Shown: positions 9,992 to 20,192 of the stretch, one piece after another
Position numbering within the stretch: position 1 is the first letter of the stretch
Layout: each line of letters opens with the position of its first letter
Assembly: GCA_901457705.2 (NCBI GenBank)
Contig: LR590083.2
Location: 496,001-560,000 of the forward strand
Direction of reading: 5' to 3'
From: Beijerinckiaceae bacterium RH AL1
Lineage (GTDB): Bacteria > Pseudomonadota > Alphaproteobacteria > Rhizobiales > Beijerinckiaceae
Length of the DNA: 64,000 nucleotides
Notes under the pieces: model-generated
What the model was told of the DNA's origin: nothing
The model's input: only the letters and a program-made list of their open reading frames with translations
Databases searched by the model: none
Program-made: the position numbers and the translations under genes

Positions 9992-10405
9992 TTAGTGCCC
10001 GCGCTGGCGTTCCTCCGGCTCCCGCGCCTCGCCGTCGCGGCCGTTGACCTGGTCGAGCAGGACGGGCGAGGCCTTGAAGGTCAGGACGCGGCGCGGCTTG
10101 ATCGGCACCTCGACGCCGGTGCGGGGGTTGCGGCCGATGCGCTCGCGCTTCTCGCGCACGTTGAAATGGCCGAACGAGCGCAGCTTGACGCTCTCGCCCT
10201 TCTTCAGGGTCTCGGCGACCTCTTCGAGCGCCATCTCGAACACCTCGCGGGCATCGCCGCGGGAGACGCCGGGGCAGCTTGCAAACACGCTTTCGAGGAT
10301 GTCGGCACGGGTCGTGGTGCGACGAAATGTCGAGGGTACCGAACCGTCGGATTCGATGTGGGACGGTCCGCTCTTGGAAAAATCGAACTGGTTCGAATTG
10401 GACAT
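9992..10405 (-). CDS. ihfA: Integration host factor subunit alpha
   Basis: The protein belongs to the HU/IHF family, which bends DNA as a heterodimer in replication, recombination and transcription. The core runs about residues 29-125 (TRADILESVF..VKLRSFGHFNVREKRERIGRNPRTG..RRVLTFKASPVL). The intercalating Pro lies in the GRNPRTG arm. IKPRRVLTFKAS favours the alpha subunit over HU. The N-terminus has about 27 extra residues, rich in Ser and Asp, and there is a short charged C-terminal tail. No internal ATG offers a shorter start. Confidence 0.88.
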   Translation of the reverse strand: MSNSNQFDFSKSGPSHIESDGSVPSTFRRTTTRADILESVFASCPGVSRGDAREVFEMALEEVAETLKKGESVKLRSFGHFNVREKRERIGRNPRTGVEVPIKPRRVLTFKASPVLLDQVNGRDGEAREPEERQRGH

Positions 10406-10467
10406 CTGAGAAAGCTCCTCCCGGAGCGCGCGCAGGCGAAAGCGGCGCTTGGGGGAGCTACGGAAGA

Positions 10468-10492
10468 GGGGCCCCGAAAGTTTCGGGACCCC
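10468..10492 (-). terminator. groEL terminator hairpin
   Basis: ggggccccgaaag pairs with tttcgggacccc (one mismatch), a tight stem 43 bases beyond the groEL stop. Reading the minus strand, ctcttcc follows, a modest pyrimidine tract. Confidence 0.6.
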
Positions 10493-10534
10493 TCAATTCG
10501 GCGTTGATTAGACTGAGCTTTGCGTGGGCTGGAC

Positions 10535-12190
<1,656 letters not shown>

Positions 12191-12230
12191 TTAAGCTCCT
12201 AAGAATACGGGGAAGGGGTGGGAGGCTGGA

Positions 12231-12518
12231 TCAGCCGACGATGCCCATGATGTCGCTCTCCTTCATGATGAGGAGATCCTGGCCGTCGATCTTGACCTCG
12301 GTGCCCGACCACTTGCCGAACAGCACCTTGTCGCCGGCCTTGACGTCGAGCGGCGTCAGCTTGCCGTTTTCGTCGCGGCCGCCCGGGCCGACGGCGATGA
12401 TCTCGCCCTCCTGGGGCTTCTCCTTGGCGGTATCGGGGATGATGATGCCACCCTTGGTCTTCTCCTCGCTCTCGAGGCGACGGACCACCACGCGATCGTG
12501 CAACGGACGGAATGACAT
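12231..12518 (-). CDS. groES: Co-chaperonin GroES
   Basis: The 95-residue product starts [14 protein letters not shown] at 12518. An in-frame ATG at 12575 would add 19 unrelated residues and is rejected. The mobile loop ([19 protein letters not shown]) and [26 protein letters not shown] are canonical. The gene leads the heat-shock operon. Confidence 0.97.
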   Translation of the reverse strand: MSFRPLHDRVVVRRLESEEKTKGGIIIPDTAKEKPQEGEIIAVGPGGRDENGKLTPLDVKAGDKVLFGKWSGTEVKIDGQDLLIMKESDIMGIVG

Positions 12519-12602
12519 GGGATTTCGCTCTCCTAGAATTTCGCTCGCCCGCGCCGCATGGGCCTTCGCGTCCAACGCGTTAGCAGCCAGGCCGACGCAG
12601 TG

Positions 12603-12629
12603 ATAGCACTCCTTTGCGGAGAGTGCTAA
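12603..12629 (-). promoter_or_regulatory. CIRCE operator (HrcA binding site)
   Basis: On the minus strand this reads TTAGCACTC-N9-GAGTGCTAT, matching the CIRCE consensus at all but the last base. It lies in the groES leader, 85 bases before the start codon. HrcA would repress groESL here. Confidence 0.95.
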
Positions 12630-12638
12630 TCACGTGCT

Positions 12639-12668
12639 GATGTAGGAAATGCCGCACCCCGGTGTCAA
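12639..12668 (-). promoter_or_regulatory. groESL promoter, sigma-70 type
   Basis: On the minus strand TTGACA (12668-12663) and TACATC (12644-12639) are separated by 18 bases, immediately upstream of CIRCE. The -35 is perfect and the -10 matches four of six positions. Confidence 0.7.
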
Positions 12669-12740
12669 CGGCGGCGGCCGGACAAAAACGCGGGTGGTGA
12701 ACGGTTTGTCGCGATGATCGCCGCGGTGGCGGCGACGACC

Positions 12741-15062
12741 CTAGACGGGCCGCGCCACCTCGCCCGACGCCAGCTTGATCACGACAGGCACCGACTTTGC
12801 CGCCGGCACCTTCGAGCGCTCGGCATGGTGCCATAGCGGGATCAGCGTGTTGCACTCGGGGTAGTAGGCCCCGACGCAGCCGTCGGGGATCGAGTACTCG
12901 TGCACCCGCAGCCCGGACACCTCGCGCTTGACGTCGTCGAGCGTGAAGGCGCTCAGCGTCACCTCCTGCCCCGCCGCGAGGCCGAAGCGGGCGATGTCGC
13001 GGGCGTTCATCAGTAGCACCATGCGGGTGCCCTTGATGCCGCGGAAGCGGTCGTCGTAGCCGTAGACGGTGGTGTTGAACTGGTCGTTCGAGCGCAGCGT
13101 GATGAGTTGCAGCACGTCGCCGCGCTTCACCTCGTCGGGGTCCTCGTCGAGGCCGGCCGGCACGATGAAGGTCGCTTTGCCGCTCTTGGTGTTCCACTTG
13201 CGCTCGCGCGCCGCGAGCTTGCGGGAGAAGCCGCCCGGCGTGAACAGGCGGTCGTTGAAGTCGTGGAAGTCGTCCGGGTAGGTCGCGGCGATCGCGTCGC
13301 GCACCAGCGCATAGTCGGCGACCCAGGCTTTCCAGTCGACCGTGGCCTTGCCCGGCGGCAGCGTCGCCTCGGCGAGCGCGGCGACGATCCACGGCTCCGA
13401 GCGCAGGTCCTCGGAGATCGGGCGGCGCACGCCCTTCGAGCCGTGGATATGCGCGGTCGAATCTTCCATCGACACGGCCTGGCGCCCGGTCGCCTGGCGG
13501 TCCACCTCGATGCGCCCGAGCGTCGGCAGGATGTAGGCCGCCTCGCCGAAGATCAGATGCGAGCGGTTGAGCTTGGTCGAGATCTCGACCGACAGCGGCA
13601 CCTTGCGCCAGGCCGCCTCGATCAGCTCGGTCTCCGGGATAGCGCGGACGAAGTTGCCGCCGAGCCCGATGAACGCCTCGATCTCGCCTTCGAGGATCTT
13701 CTCGCAGGCCTCGACCGTGTTGAGGCCCGTCTTTTCCGGCGGCTCGAAATGGTAGAGCGCGCGCAGCTTGTCGTAGGGCACGAGCGCCGGCTTCTCCGTG
13801 ATGCCGACGGTGCGCTGGCCCTGCACGTTGGAGTGTCCGCGCACCGGGCAGATGCCGGCGCCGGGCTTGCCGATATTGCCGCGCAGCAGCAGCAGGTTGG
13901 CGACCATCTGGCAGGCCTCGACGCCCTTGCGGTGCTGCGTCAGCCCCATGCCGTAGATGCCGATGGCCGCCTTCGAGCGCATGTAGGTGTCGGCCGCGCG
14001 CTCGAGATCGACGCGCGACAGTCCAGAGGCGCGCTCGAGCTCGGGCCATTCGTAGGCCTCGGCCGACGCGCGGAACGCGTCGAGCCCGCTGGTGTGCTCT
14101 CCCACGAAGTCCGCGTCGATCGCCCGCGCCGCGCCCGACGCCTTTGCGCGCGCGTCTGCGGCGAAGATCGCCTTGCACAGCCCGTACATCGCCGCGATGT
14201 CGCCGCCGCACTTCACCTGCAGGTACTGCGTCGAGATGATCTCGCCCTTGTCGAGCGCCAGCTCGATCGGGTTCTGCGGGTTGGCGAAGCGCTCGAGCCC
14301 GCGCTCGCGCAGCGGGTTGAAGGTGATGATCTCGCAGCCGCGCCGGCGCGCCTCCTGCAACTGGTGCAGCATGCGCGGCGCGTTCGCGCCGACGTTCTGG
14401 CCGAAGAAGAAGATCAGGTCGCAGTGCTCGAAATCGTCGAGCGCGACGGTGCCGACGGGCTGGCCGATCGATTCCGGCAGCGCGACGGAGGTCGACTCGT
14501 GGCACATGTTCGAGGAATCGGGGAAGTTGTTCGTGCCGTAGATGCGCCCGAACAGAGCGTACATGTACGACGCCTCGAGCGATGTCCGCCCGGAGGAATA
14601 CAAAACGACCTTCCCCGGGTTCATGGTCTTCAGCGTGCCGCCGATCGCGGCGATCGCCTCGTCCCAGGAGACGGGCACGTAGTGATCGCTCGCACGGTCG
14701 TAGCGCATCGGCTTCGTCAGCCGGCCCGCTTCCTCGAGCTTGTAGTCCGACCAGGTGCGCAGCTCGCTGACGCTGTGGCGGGCGAAGAAGGCGTCGTCGA
14801 TGGTCCTCGACGTCAGCTCCCAGGCCGTCGCCTTGGCGCCGTTCTCGCAGAACTCGAACGTGTGCGGCTTCGCGGGCTTGGCCCAGGCGCAGGAGACGCA
14901 CATGAAGCCGTGCGTCTTGTTCTGCTTCAGCATCAGCGCGCCGCTCTCCATGAGCGTGTTCTCGCGCGCGAGAATCTCGGCGACGGACTTCAACGACCCC
15001 TGGCCGCCGGCCGGCCCGCGATAGGGGCTCAGGTCGACGGGGCGGTGCTCTTGATCGGTCAT
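12741..15062 (-). CDS. FdhF/YdeP-family molybdopterin oxidoreductase
   Basis: The product of about 773 residues starts at ATG 15062, where GGAG lies five bases upstream; an in-frame ATG at 15080 is less well placed. A cysteine cluster (GFMCVSCAWAKP..FEFCENGAK) near residues 50-75 should hold an Fe-S cluster. Molybdopterin-guanine-dinucleotide segments include VLYSSGRTSLEASYMYALFGR, FFFGQNVGANAPRMLHQL and GHSNVQGQRTVGI. The C-terminal molydop-binding domain begins QLITLRSNDQFNTTVYGYDDR. The substrate is unknown; E. coli YdeP is linked to acid resistance. The cytoplasmic location is inferred from the lack of a twin-arginine signal. Confidence 0.88.
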   Translation of the reverse strand: MTDQEHRPVDLSPYRGPAGGQGSLKSVAEILARENTLMESGALMLKQNKTHGFMCVSCAWAKPAKPHTFEFCENGAKATAWELTSRTIDDAFFARHSVSELRTWSDYKLEEAGRLTKPMRYDRASDHYVPVSWDEAIAAIGGTLKTMNPGKVVLYSSGRTSLEASYMYALFGRIYGTNNFPDSSNMCHESTSVALPESIGQPVGTVALDDFEHCDLIFFFGQNVGANAPRMLHQLQEARRRGCEIITFNPLRERGLERFANPQNPIELALDKGEIISTQYLQVKCGGDIAAMYGLCKAIFAADARAKASGAARAIDADFVGEHTSGLDAFRASAEAYEWPELERASGLSRVDLERAADTYMRSKAAIGIYGMGLTQHRKGVEACQMVANLLLLRGNIGKPGAGICPVRGHSNVQGQRTVGITEKPALVPYDKLRALYHFEPPEKTGLNTVEACEKILEGEIEAFIGLGGNFVRAIPETELIEAAWRKVPLSVEISTKLNRSHLIFGEAAYILPTLGRIEVDRQATGRQAVSMEDSTAHIHGSKGVRRPISEDLRSEPWIVAALAEATLPPGKATVDWKAWVADYALVRDAIAATYPDDFHDFNDRLFTPGGFSRKLAARERKWNTKSGKATFIVPAGLDEDPDEVKRGDVLQLITLRSNDQFNTTVYGYDDRFRGIKGTRMVLLMNARDIARFGLAAGQEVTLSAFTLDDVKREVSGLRVHEYSIPDGCVGAYYPECNTLIPLWHHAERSKVPAAKSVPVVIKLASGEVARPV

Positions 15063-15239
15063 GCAATCTCCACGGGCCATATGCCTGCTGCCGGTGAAGC
15101 TCGCGGGTCGCCGGCGGTTCCGTCAGTACCGCTGGGGCAGCCACCAGTCGGCGCGACAACTTGGCGTCGGCCGCGACGGAACAGCGCAGCGATCGCGTCA
15201 TTGAGCCCGCGTCGACATTCGTCGATGGGAGGCGCAAGC

Positions 15240-15770
15240 ATGAAGACAATGATCGCAACAGTGGCTGCGCTGGCGCTCGCCAGCAGCATCGTGCCGGTCC
15301 GGGCCGAGACGCTCGGCGAGAAGACCGGCGTCAACTCCGTTCTCGGCGTGGCGCCGACGACGCAGGACTTCGTGACGGAAGCGGCCGTCAGCGACATGTT
15401 CGAGGTGCAATCGAGTAAGCTCGCCGAGGAGCGCACGACGGGCCCGACGAAGGCCTTTGCCGAGAAGATGATCCAGGACCACACGAAGACGACGAGCGAG
15501 CTGAAGCCGCTCGCCGAGAAGGCGCATGTCGCGCCGCCGACGGCGCTCGACGACACCCACAAGAAGATGCTCGAGAAGCTCCAGGGGCTGAAGGGCGACG
15601 ACTTCGCCAAGCAGTACCACTCCGACCAGGACAAGGGTCACGAGCAGGCCGTGTCGCTGTTCGAGCGCTATTCCAAGGGCGGCGACAATCCGGAGATCAA
15701 GGCCTGGGCCGGGCAGACGCTGCCGCACCTGCAGGAGCATCTGAAGCTGGCGCAGAACCTCGACAAGTAA
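15240..15770 (+). CDS. DUF4142 protein, exported
   Basis: The 176-residue protein has a signal peptide (MKTMIATVAALALASSIVPVRAE) and a helical DUF4142 domain (about 40-175) with the usual FVTEAAVSDMFEVQSSKLAEER start and HLQEHLKLAQ end. DUF4142 proteins are ferritin-like four-helix bundles of unknown role, often induced under stress. The start at 15240 has GGAGG eight bases before it. A second DUF4142 gene lies at 60904. Confidence 0.85.
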   Translation: MKTMIATVAALALASSIVPVRAETLGEKTGVNSVLGVAPTTQDFVTEAAVSDMFEVQSSKLAEERTTGPTKAFAEKMIQDHTKTTSELKPLAEKAHVAPPTALDDTHKKMLEKLQGLKGDDFAKQYHSDQDKGHEQAVSLFERYSKGGDNPEIKAWAGQTLPHLQEHLKLAQNLDK

Positions 15771-15824
15771 GGTCGCGCTTAGAGCCGATGGCTTGGTAGT
15801 CGGTCGAAGGGTGCGACCCGCAGC

Positions 15825-16328
15825 TTATCGGGCCGCGCCCTCGTTCCATGGCGTGACGCTCGCCCTGTCGCTCGCGGCGGCGGCGTCGGCGATCCGGCGT
15901 CCGGCGATCATGAGGTCGGGTGCGATCTCGGCCAGCGGCACCAGCACGAAGGCGCGCTCGAACAGGCTCTGGTGCGGGATGACGAGATCGTCCGCCGCGT
16001 GCGTCTCGCCGGCGTAGAAGAGGATGTCGACATCGATGGCGCGCGGGCCCCAGCGTTCGCCGGCCACGCGGCCGACGTGGGCCTCGACGCGCTTCACCTC
16101 GGCGAGCAGGTCGCGCGGCGCGAGGTCGGTCTCGGCCAAGGCGCAGGCGTTGGCGAAATCGGGCTGCCGCACTGGGCCCCACGGCTTGGTGCGGTAGATT
16201 GACGAGACCGCGCCCACCCGCACGTGGCCGCCAGCGTTGAGCTCGGCGAGCGCGGCGCGGATCGCCGCCGGCGGATCGCCGAGATTGCCGCCGAGGCCGA
16301 GGCCGATCTCGACCCAGCGCTCAGGCAT
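15825..16328 (-). CDS. folK: 2-amino-4-hydroxy-6-hydroxymethyldihydropteridine pyrophosphokinase
   Basis: HPPK transfers pyrophosphate from ATP to hydroxymethyldihydropterin in folate synthesis. The 167-residue product starts MPERWVEIGLGLGGNLGDP. It has the pterin site around VSSIYRTKPWG and the HPPK signature RWGPRAIDVDILFY, with the metal-binding Asp pair. Its ATG overlaps the end of folP by eight bases (ATGCCTGA). A start at 16352 is also open but less consistent. Confidence 0.93.
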   Translation of the reverse strand: MPERWVEIGLGLGGNLGDPPAAIRAALAELNAGGHVRVGAVSSIYRTKPWGPVRQPDFANACALAETDLAPRDLLAEVKRVEAHVGRVAGERWGPRAIDVDILFYAGETHAADDLVIPHQSLFERAFVLVPLAEIAPDLMIAGRRIADAAAASDRASVTPWNEGAAR

Positions 16329-17154
16329 CGTCGATCGCACGCGCGACGGCAAAGGCGTCGCGATGCTCGGCGCAATCGTGGACGCGGAAGACGGTGGCGC
16401 CGCGGGCGAGCGCCGTCAGGTTGGCGGCCAGCGTGCCGACGAGCCGCTCGCCCGGCGCCTGCTTGCCGATCAGCGCCGCAAACAGCGACTTGCGCGACAC
16501 GCCGATGAGCACCGGCAGGTGGTAGCCGGCGAGCGCCGCCACGCCGGCCCCGAGCGCGCGCAGGTTCTGCGCCTTGGTCTTGCCGAAGCCGATGCCCGGA
16601 TCGAGGATGATGCGATCCTCCGCGATGCCGGCCGCGGCGGCGATCTCGAGCGAGCGATCGAAGAAGACGCGCAGGGCGTCGACGATATCGAGCGTCGGAT
16701 CGGTCTCGGCGCGGTTGTGCATCATGACAAGGCCGGCGCCGGCGTCGGCCACGGTGCCGGCCATCGCGGGATCGCCCTGCAGGCCCCATTGGTCGTTGAC
16801 GATCGCAGCGCCGGCCTCCAGCGCGATGGACGCGATGGCGGCTTTCGTCGTGTCGATCGAGACCGCGACGTCGACGCTTGCGATCAGCGCCGCGAGCACC
16901 GGGGCGAGCCGCGCGCGCTCCTCCTGCGCGTCGACCGGCGCATGGCCGGGGCGCGTCGATTCCGCGCCGACATCGATGATCGCAGCGCCGCCGGCGACGT
17001 GGCGCTTTGCTTCGGCGATCGCGGCGTCGGCGGTGAGGAAGCGACCGCCGTCGGAAAAGGAGTCGGGCGTGACGTTGACGATGCCCATCAGCGTCGGCGT
17101 GCCGGGCAGCTGGCCGAGCAGTCGGGCGAGCTTGAGGTCGGCCTCGGGCGTCAT
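16321..17154 (-). CDS. folP: Dihydropteroate synthase
   Basis: DHPS, 277 residues, condenses p-aminobenzoate with the pterin pyrophosphate made by FolK. The motifs in order are MGIVNVTPDSFSDGG (pyrophosphate loop), DVGAESTRPG, IVNDQWGLQ, DPGIGFGKT and GVSRKSLF. It is the first gene of a folP-folK pair on the minus strand, and the FolB fusion gene lies just upstream of it, so three consecutive pterin steps are encoded together. Confidence 0.95.
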   Translation of the reverse strand: MTPEADLKLARLLGQLPGTPTLMGIVNVTPDSFSDGGRFLTADAAIAEAKRHVAGGAAIIDVGAESTRPGHAPVDAQEERARLAPVLAALIASVDVAVSIDTTKAAIASIALEAGAAIVNDQWGLQGDPAMAGTVADAGAGLVMMHNRAETDPTLDIVDALRVFFDRSLEIAAAAGIAEDRIILDPGIGFGKTKAQNLRALGAGVAALAGYHLPVLIGVSRKSLFAALIGKQAPGERLVGTLAANLTALARGATVFRVHDCAEHRDAFAVARAIDDA

Positions 17155-17185
17155 GGAGCGAGCGGCCTGACAGACATGACGAGCG

Positions 17186-18154
17186 TCAAAGCGGCCGCCG
17201 GCGGGTGATCTCGATGCCGACCGAGCCTTCGATCACGTCGAGCTTCTCGACCTTCACCGTCACGGCGGCCAGCGCGGGATGCGCGATGAGCGAGGCGGCG
17301 ACCTCCTCGGCCAGCGTCTCGACGAAGGTGACGTGCGGGCGCTGGGCCAGCACGCGGATCGTCTCGATGATGACGTCGTAGGAGAACACGTCGCGCATGT
17401 CGTGCGGCGCCACCGGCGCGCGCTCGACGTCGGCCTCGACGCAGAAGCGCACGCGCTGTCGCGCCCCGTGCTCGGCCTGGTAGGCCCCGATCGCCAGCGG
17501 CACGACGAGGTCGCGCACGAAGATGCGGTCGTTGGCGAGCACGGCCGGCGCGCGCGGCGCGGCGGCGGCGGCGCCGTGGCGAGGGATGAGCGCGCGGATC
17601 GCATCGAGCGCGGCGCGGTCGAGCGCGCCGTCGGGCCTGTGGCCGCGGCGCACGGCGATGTCGAAGCCGAGCACGTCGGGCTCGAGCAGCAGCAGGCGCG
17701 CGACGTCGGGCGCCTCGAGCCCGCCGGCGAGGCCGAACGGCAGCGCGGCGGCGCGGCAGGCGAAGGCGAAGGCGTCGAGCTCGGCGACGCCCGCCGCCTC
17801 GACGAGGCGCCGCTGCGCGCCGGCCTCCAGCATGATCGCGCTCGCGTGCGCCTTGGCCTGCGCGATCGCCTCCAGGCGATCGGCGCCGGGCCCGATCAGC
17901 GCGACGACGGCGGCCCCCGCCTCGGCAGGCGCGGGCGCATCGTAGGGGAGGGCGATCTCTTCGGCCGGGAGGGCGGCGGCGGCCGCCGCCGCGGCGCCGC
18001 GCAGCCGCAGCGGGCCGGCGAAGGCGGCGCGCACGGCGTGGGCCTCGGCGAGGTCGCTGTCCTCCGGCAGGACCAGCTCGATCGCGTCGACGCCGGCGGC
18101 CGCAGCCTCGGCGGCCTCGTTCGCGTCGACGACGCGCACCAGCATCCGGGTCAT
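17186..18154 (-). CDS. folB: Fusion of an MfnB-like (UPF0264) domain with dihydroneopterin aldolase
   Basis: The 322-residue protein has two parts. Residues about 1-205 follow the fold pattern of (5-formylfuran-3-yl)methyl phosphate synthase (MfnB/UPF0264): LVRVVDANEAAEAAAAGVDA at the start, then AIMLEAG and LPFGLAGGLEAPDVARLLLL. Residues about 207-322 are a FolB domain (DRIFVRDLVVPLAIGAYQAE..FVETLAEEVAASLI..VKVEKLD), which converts dihydroneopterin to hydroxymethyldihydropterin. Against archaeal MfnB, the positions expected to hold the catalytic lysines appear as Val (IELVLP) and Gln/Arg (MLEAGAQRR), so the first domain may be inactive. The folP-folK pair lies just downstream. Confidence 0.8.
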   Translation of the reverse strand: MTRMLVRVVDANEAAEAAAAGVDAIELVLPEDSDLAEAHAVRAAFAGPLRLRGAAAAAAAALPAEEIALPYDAPAPAEAGAAVVALIGPGADRLEAIAQAKAHASAIMLEAGAQRRLVEAAGVAELDAFAFACRAAALPFGLAGGLEAPDVARLLLLEPDVLGFDIAVRRGHRPDGALDRAALDAIRALIPRHGAAAAAPRAPAVLANDRIFVRDLVVPLAIGAYQAEHGARQRVRFCVEADVERAPVAPHDMRDVFSYDVIIETIRVLAQRPHVTFVETLAEEVAASLIAHPALAAVTVKVEKLDVIEGSVGIEITRRRPL

Positions 18155-18252
18155 CGGGCGGCGCGACGAAAGAGAAGCGGGATCAGCGACATCTGGGGGT
18201 CTGGGTTGCCAGCGCCTGCTCTAGAGCATGACGAGGGCCGTGGAAACCGCCC

Positions 18253-18948
18253 TCAGGCGAGCCCGTGGAAGCGCTGCCAGATGAACCAGCCGAAGGCGAA
18301 CAGGATGCCGAAGAAGGCGATGGCGCCGAGCAGGTCGATCAGCATCGCGAAGGCGATGCCGAGGGCATGGCCGAGGCGCGCCATGCGGCCGTCCCGCGTG
18401 CTCTCCTTCGGCTTCAGCGCCTTGCGCTCCCTCTTGCCCTGGCCGGCGTCGACGGGCGTGTCGCCGACCTCGGCGGCCAGCGCCTTGTCGCGCTCGAGCA
18501 GGCGGCGCGCGACGTAGTCGGTCGCGGCCTCCACCATGCGCGGCACGCTATCGCTCTCGATGATCACCTTGCGGCCGTAGCGCGTGTCCTGGATCAGCCG
18601 GTAGGTGCGCGCGTCGCGCCCCATCTCGACGAAGCCGATCATGTCGAGGAAGAGCCGCGGGTTGAGGCCGGGCATCAGGCCGAAGTCGAAGAGGTCGACG
18701 TCCTCGGGGATCTGCAAGACGAGCGGCTGCAGCGCCTCGGCGAGCAGCTCCAGCCGGCCGATGCGGGCGGCGCGCATGTCGGCCATGGCGCCGAGCCGCT
18801 CGGCATCGTCGAAACGGGCACGGCGCATCGCCAGCTTCAGGCTGGCCAGGGCTTCGGGGGCATGTCCGGCAGGTCCGGGGGCCACGGGCGACGCTGCCGA
18901 GCCGTCGTCCGGCTCGGTGTCCCTTCCGGACGGTCGCTCCTGCGTCAT
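18253..18948 (-). CDS. Conserved membrane-anchored protein of unknown function
   Basis: The 231-residue protein is read from ATG 18948 (MTQERPSGRDTEPDDG). A disordered N-terminus is followed by a soluble domain at about 55-165 (LQIPEDVDLFDFGLMPGLNPRLF..DMIGFVEMGRDARTYRLIQDTRYG), then a basic linker and one or two hydrophobic segments at the C-terminus (IAFAMLIDLLGAIAFFGILFAFGWFIW). The pattern fits a tail-anchored inner-membrane protein seen in rhizobia. A perfect 18-base palindrome (18971-18988, cggaggcgc repeated inverted) lies 22 bases upstream and could be a regulator site or a hairpin. Confidence 0.65.
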   Translation of the reverse strand: MTQERPSGRDTEPDDGSAASPVAPGPAGHAPEALASLKLAMRRARFDDAERLGAMADMRAARIGRLELLAEALQPLVLQIPEDVDLFDFGLMPGLNPRLFLDMIGFVEMGRDARTYRLIQDTRYGRKVIIESDSVPRMVEAATDYVARRLLERDKALAAEVGDTPVDAGQGKRERKALKPKESTRDGRMARLGHALGIAFAMLIDLLGAIAFFGILFAFGWFIWQRFHGLA

Positions 18949-19056
18949 CTGACTCTCACGCCGCCCCTTTCGGAGGCGCGCGCCTCCGAGGCCGAGAGAG
19001 AATAGCCTGGATTGTGGCACGAGGTCATCGGCGCCACCGACGCATGGTAAAGAACA

Positions 19057-19083
19057 CGCGAGCGGGACGATATGCCCCGCTCG
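19057..19083 (-). terminator. Hairpin terminator of the Tim44-like gene
   Basis: gcgagcggg (19057-19065) and cccgctcgc (19075-19083) form a perfect nine-base stem with a nine-base loop, 19 bases past the Tim44-like stop. The minus strand continues gtgttcttt, a T-rich run. Confidence 0.65.
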
Positions 19084-19101
19084 CGCTTTTCAGAGGATCG
19101 C

Positions 19102-20091
19102 TCAGCCCGCCTGCTGGATCGCAGCGAGGGTCCAGCCTTCCGGGCCGGCGCCGGCCGGACGCTGGAAGGTCCACACCTCGGTCACCTGCTGCGGCGCCGT
19201 CGAGCTGCCGGCAACGACGTTGCCGGTCCGCTGGTCGATCGTCGCGTCGACGAGCGAGAAGCGCATCGCGACCGTCGCATAGTCGGTGCCGTTCTCACGC
19301 CAGGCCTCCGAGAGGTCGCCCGAGAGCAGGCGGACGTCGGCGATCTTGTTGGTCACGCCCTGGCGCGCGTTCTCGGCGAGCTCGCGCTCGAAGTTGGCGG
19401 CCATCTCAGGCGTCGCGAGCCGGCGCAGGGCGCCGACGTCGCCGTTCGAGTAGGCGAGCTGGCTGTCGACGAGGCGGCGCTCGAAGGCCTGGTAGTCGGC
19501 CTTGTCGATCGTGATCGGCGTGGTCTGCGGCGCGCCGCCCATGCCGGTGCCGCCGCCGAAGCCCTGGTTCTGGCCGGGCTGGCCACCGAAGCCGAAGTTC
19601 GACGGGCCGAAGCCACCCTGGCCGCCGAACGCCGGCTGCCGGCTGCGGAACATGCCGAACAGGAACTTCACGGCGAAGTAGAGCAGGGCGAGCTGCAGCA
19701 AGAGGCCGATGAACGACAAGCCGCCGCCGAGGCCGCCGAGGAGGCCGTTGCCGAACAGCATGCCGAAGAGGCCGGCGCCGAGGAAGCCGCCGAGCAGGCC
19801 ACGGCCGAAGCCGCCGCCGAAGAACCCGCCGGGACGCTGCGCCCCGAAGCCGGAGTTGAAGCCGCCGGGGGTGCCGAAGCTCGGCGTGGTGGAGCGCTGG
19901 AACGGCGCGACGCTCGGCGCCGTCGGCGTGGCCGCGGGCGCCGACCAGGTGCGCGAGGCGCGGCTGCCGGACGAGAAGCCGCCGCCCAGGCGCGCATCGG
20001 CGGTGCCGGCGACGGTGAGCGTGGTCGCAAGGCCGAGCATCGCAACGACGCCGAGCCTGCGGAGAAACCGGAAAACGAGACCGGAAGACAT
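19102..20091 (-). CDS. Tim44-like domain protein
   Basis: The 329-residue protein has a signal anchor (about 10-33) and a long Gly/Phe/Ser-rich region containing a second hydrophobic stretch (LSFIGLLLQLALLYFAVKFLFGMF, about 125-150). A C-terminal Tim44-like domain covers about 190-329 (DYQAFERRLVDSQLAYSNGDVGALRRLATPEM..VTEVWTFQRP). Bacterial Tim44-like proteins are membrane-associated, with suggested roles in envelope protein handling. It is preceded by its own leader region and ends at a good terminator, so it is probably monocistronic. Confidence 0.82.
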   Translation of the reverse strand: MSSGLVFRFLRRLGVVAMLGLATTLTVAGTADARLGGGFSSGSRASRTWSAPAATPTAPSVAPFQRSTTPSFGTPGGFNSGFGAQRPGGFFGGGFGRGLLGGFLGAGLFGMLFGNGLLGGLGGGLSFIGLLLQLALLYFAVKFLFGMFRSRQPAFGGQGGFGPSNFGFGGQPGQNQGFGGGTGMGGAPQTTPITIDKADYQAFERRLVDSQLAYSNGDVGALRRLATPEMAANFERELAENARQGVTNKIADVRLLSGDLSEAWRENGTDYATVAMRFSLVDATIDQRTGNVVAGSSTAPQQVTEVWTFQRPAGAGPEGWTLAAIQQAG

Positions 20092-20192
20092 GGTCTACCC
20101 TTGTCAAAGCGGGGAAGACCCCCGCGCTCACCTATATGTGATGCGCGAGGTCCCGCCGCAAAGGCCGGGCGACCGAATGATGGTCGAAGGTG

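Noticed and set aside
13107..15239. Long plus-strand frame joined to the DUF4142 gene
   Set aside because: The first 700 codons are antisense to the YdeP-like gene. The real start is 15240, with RBS and signal peptide.
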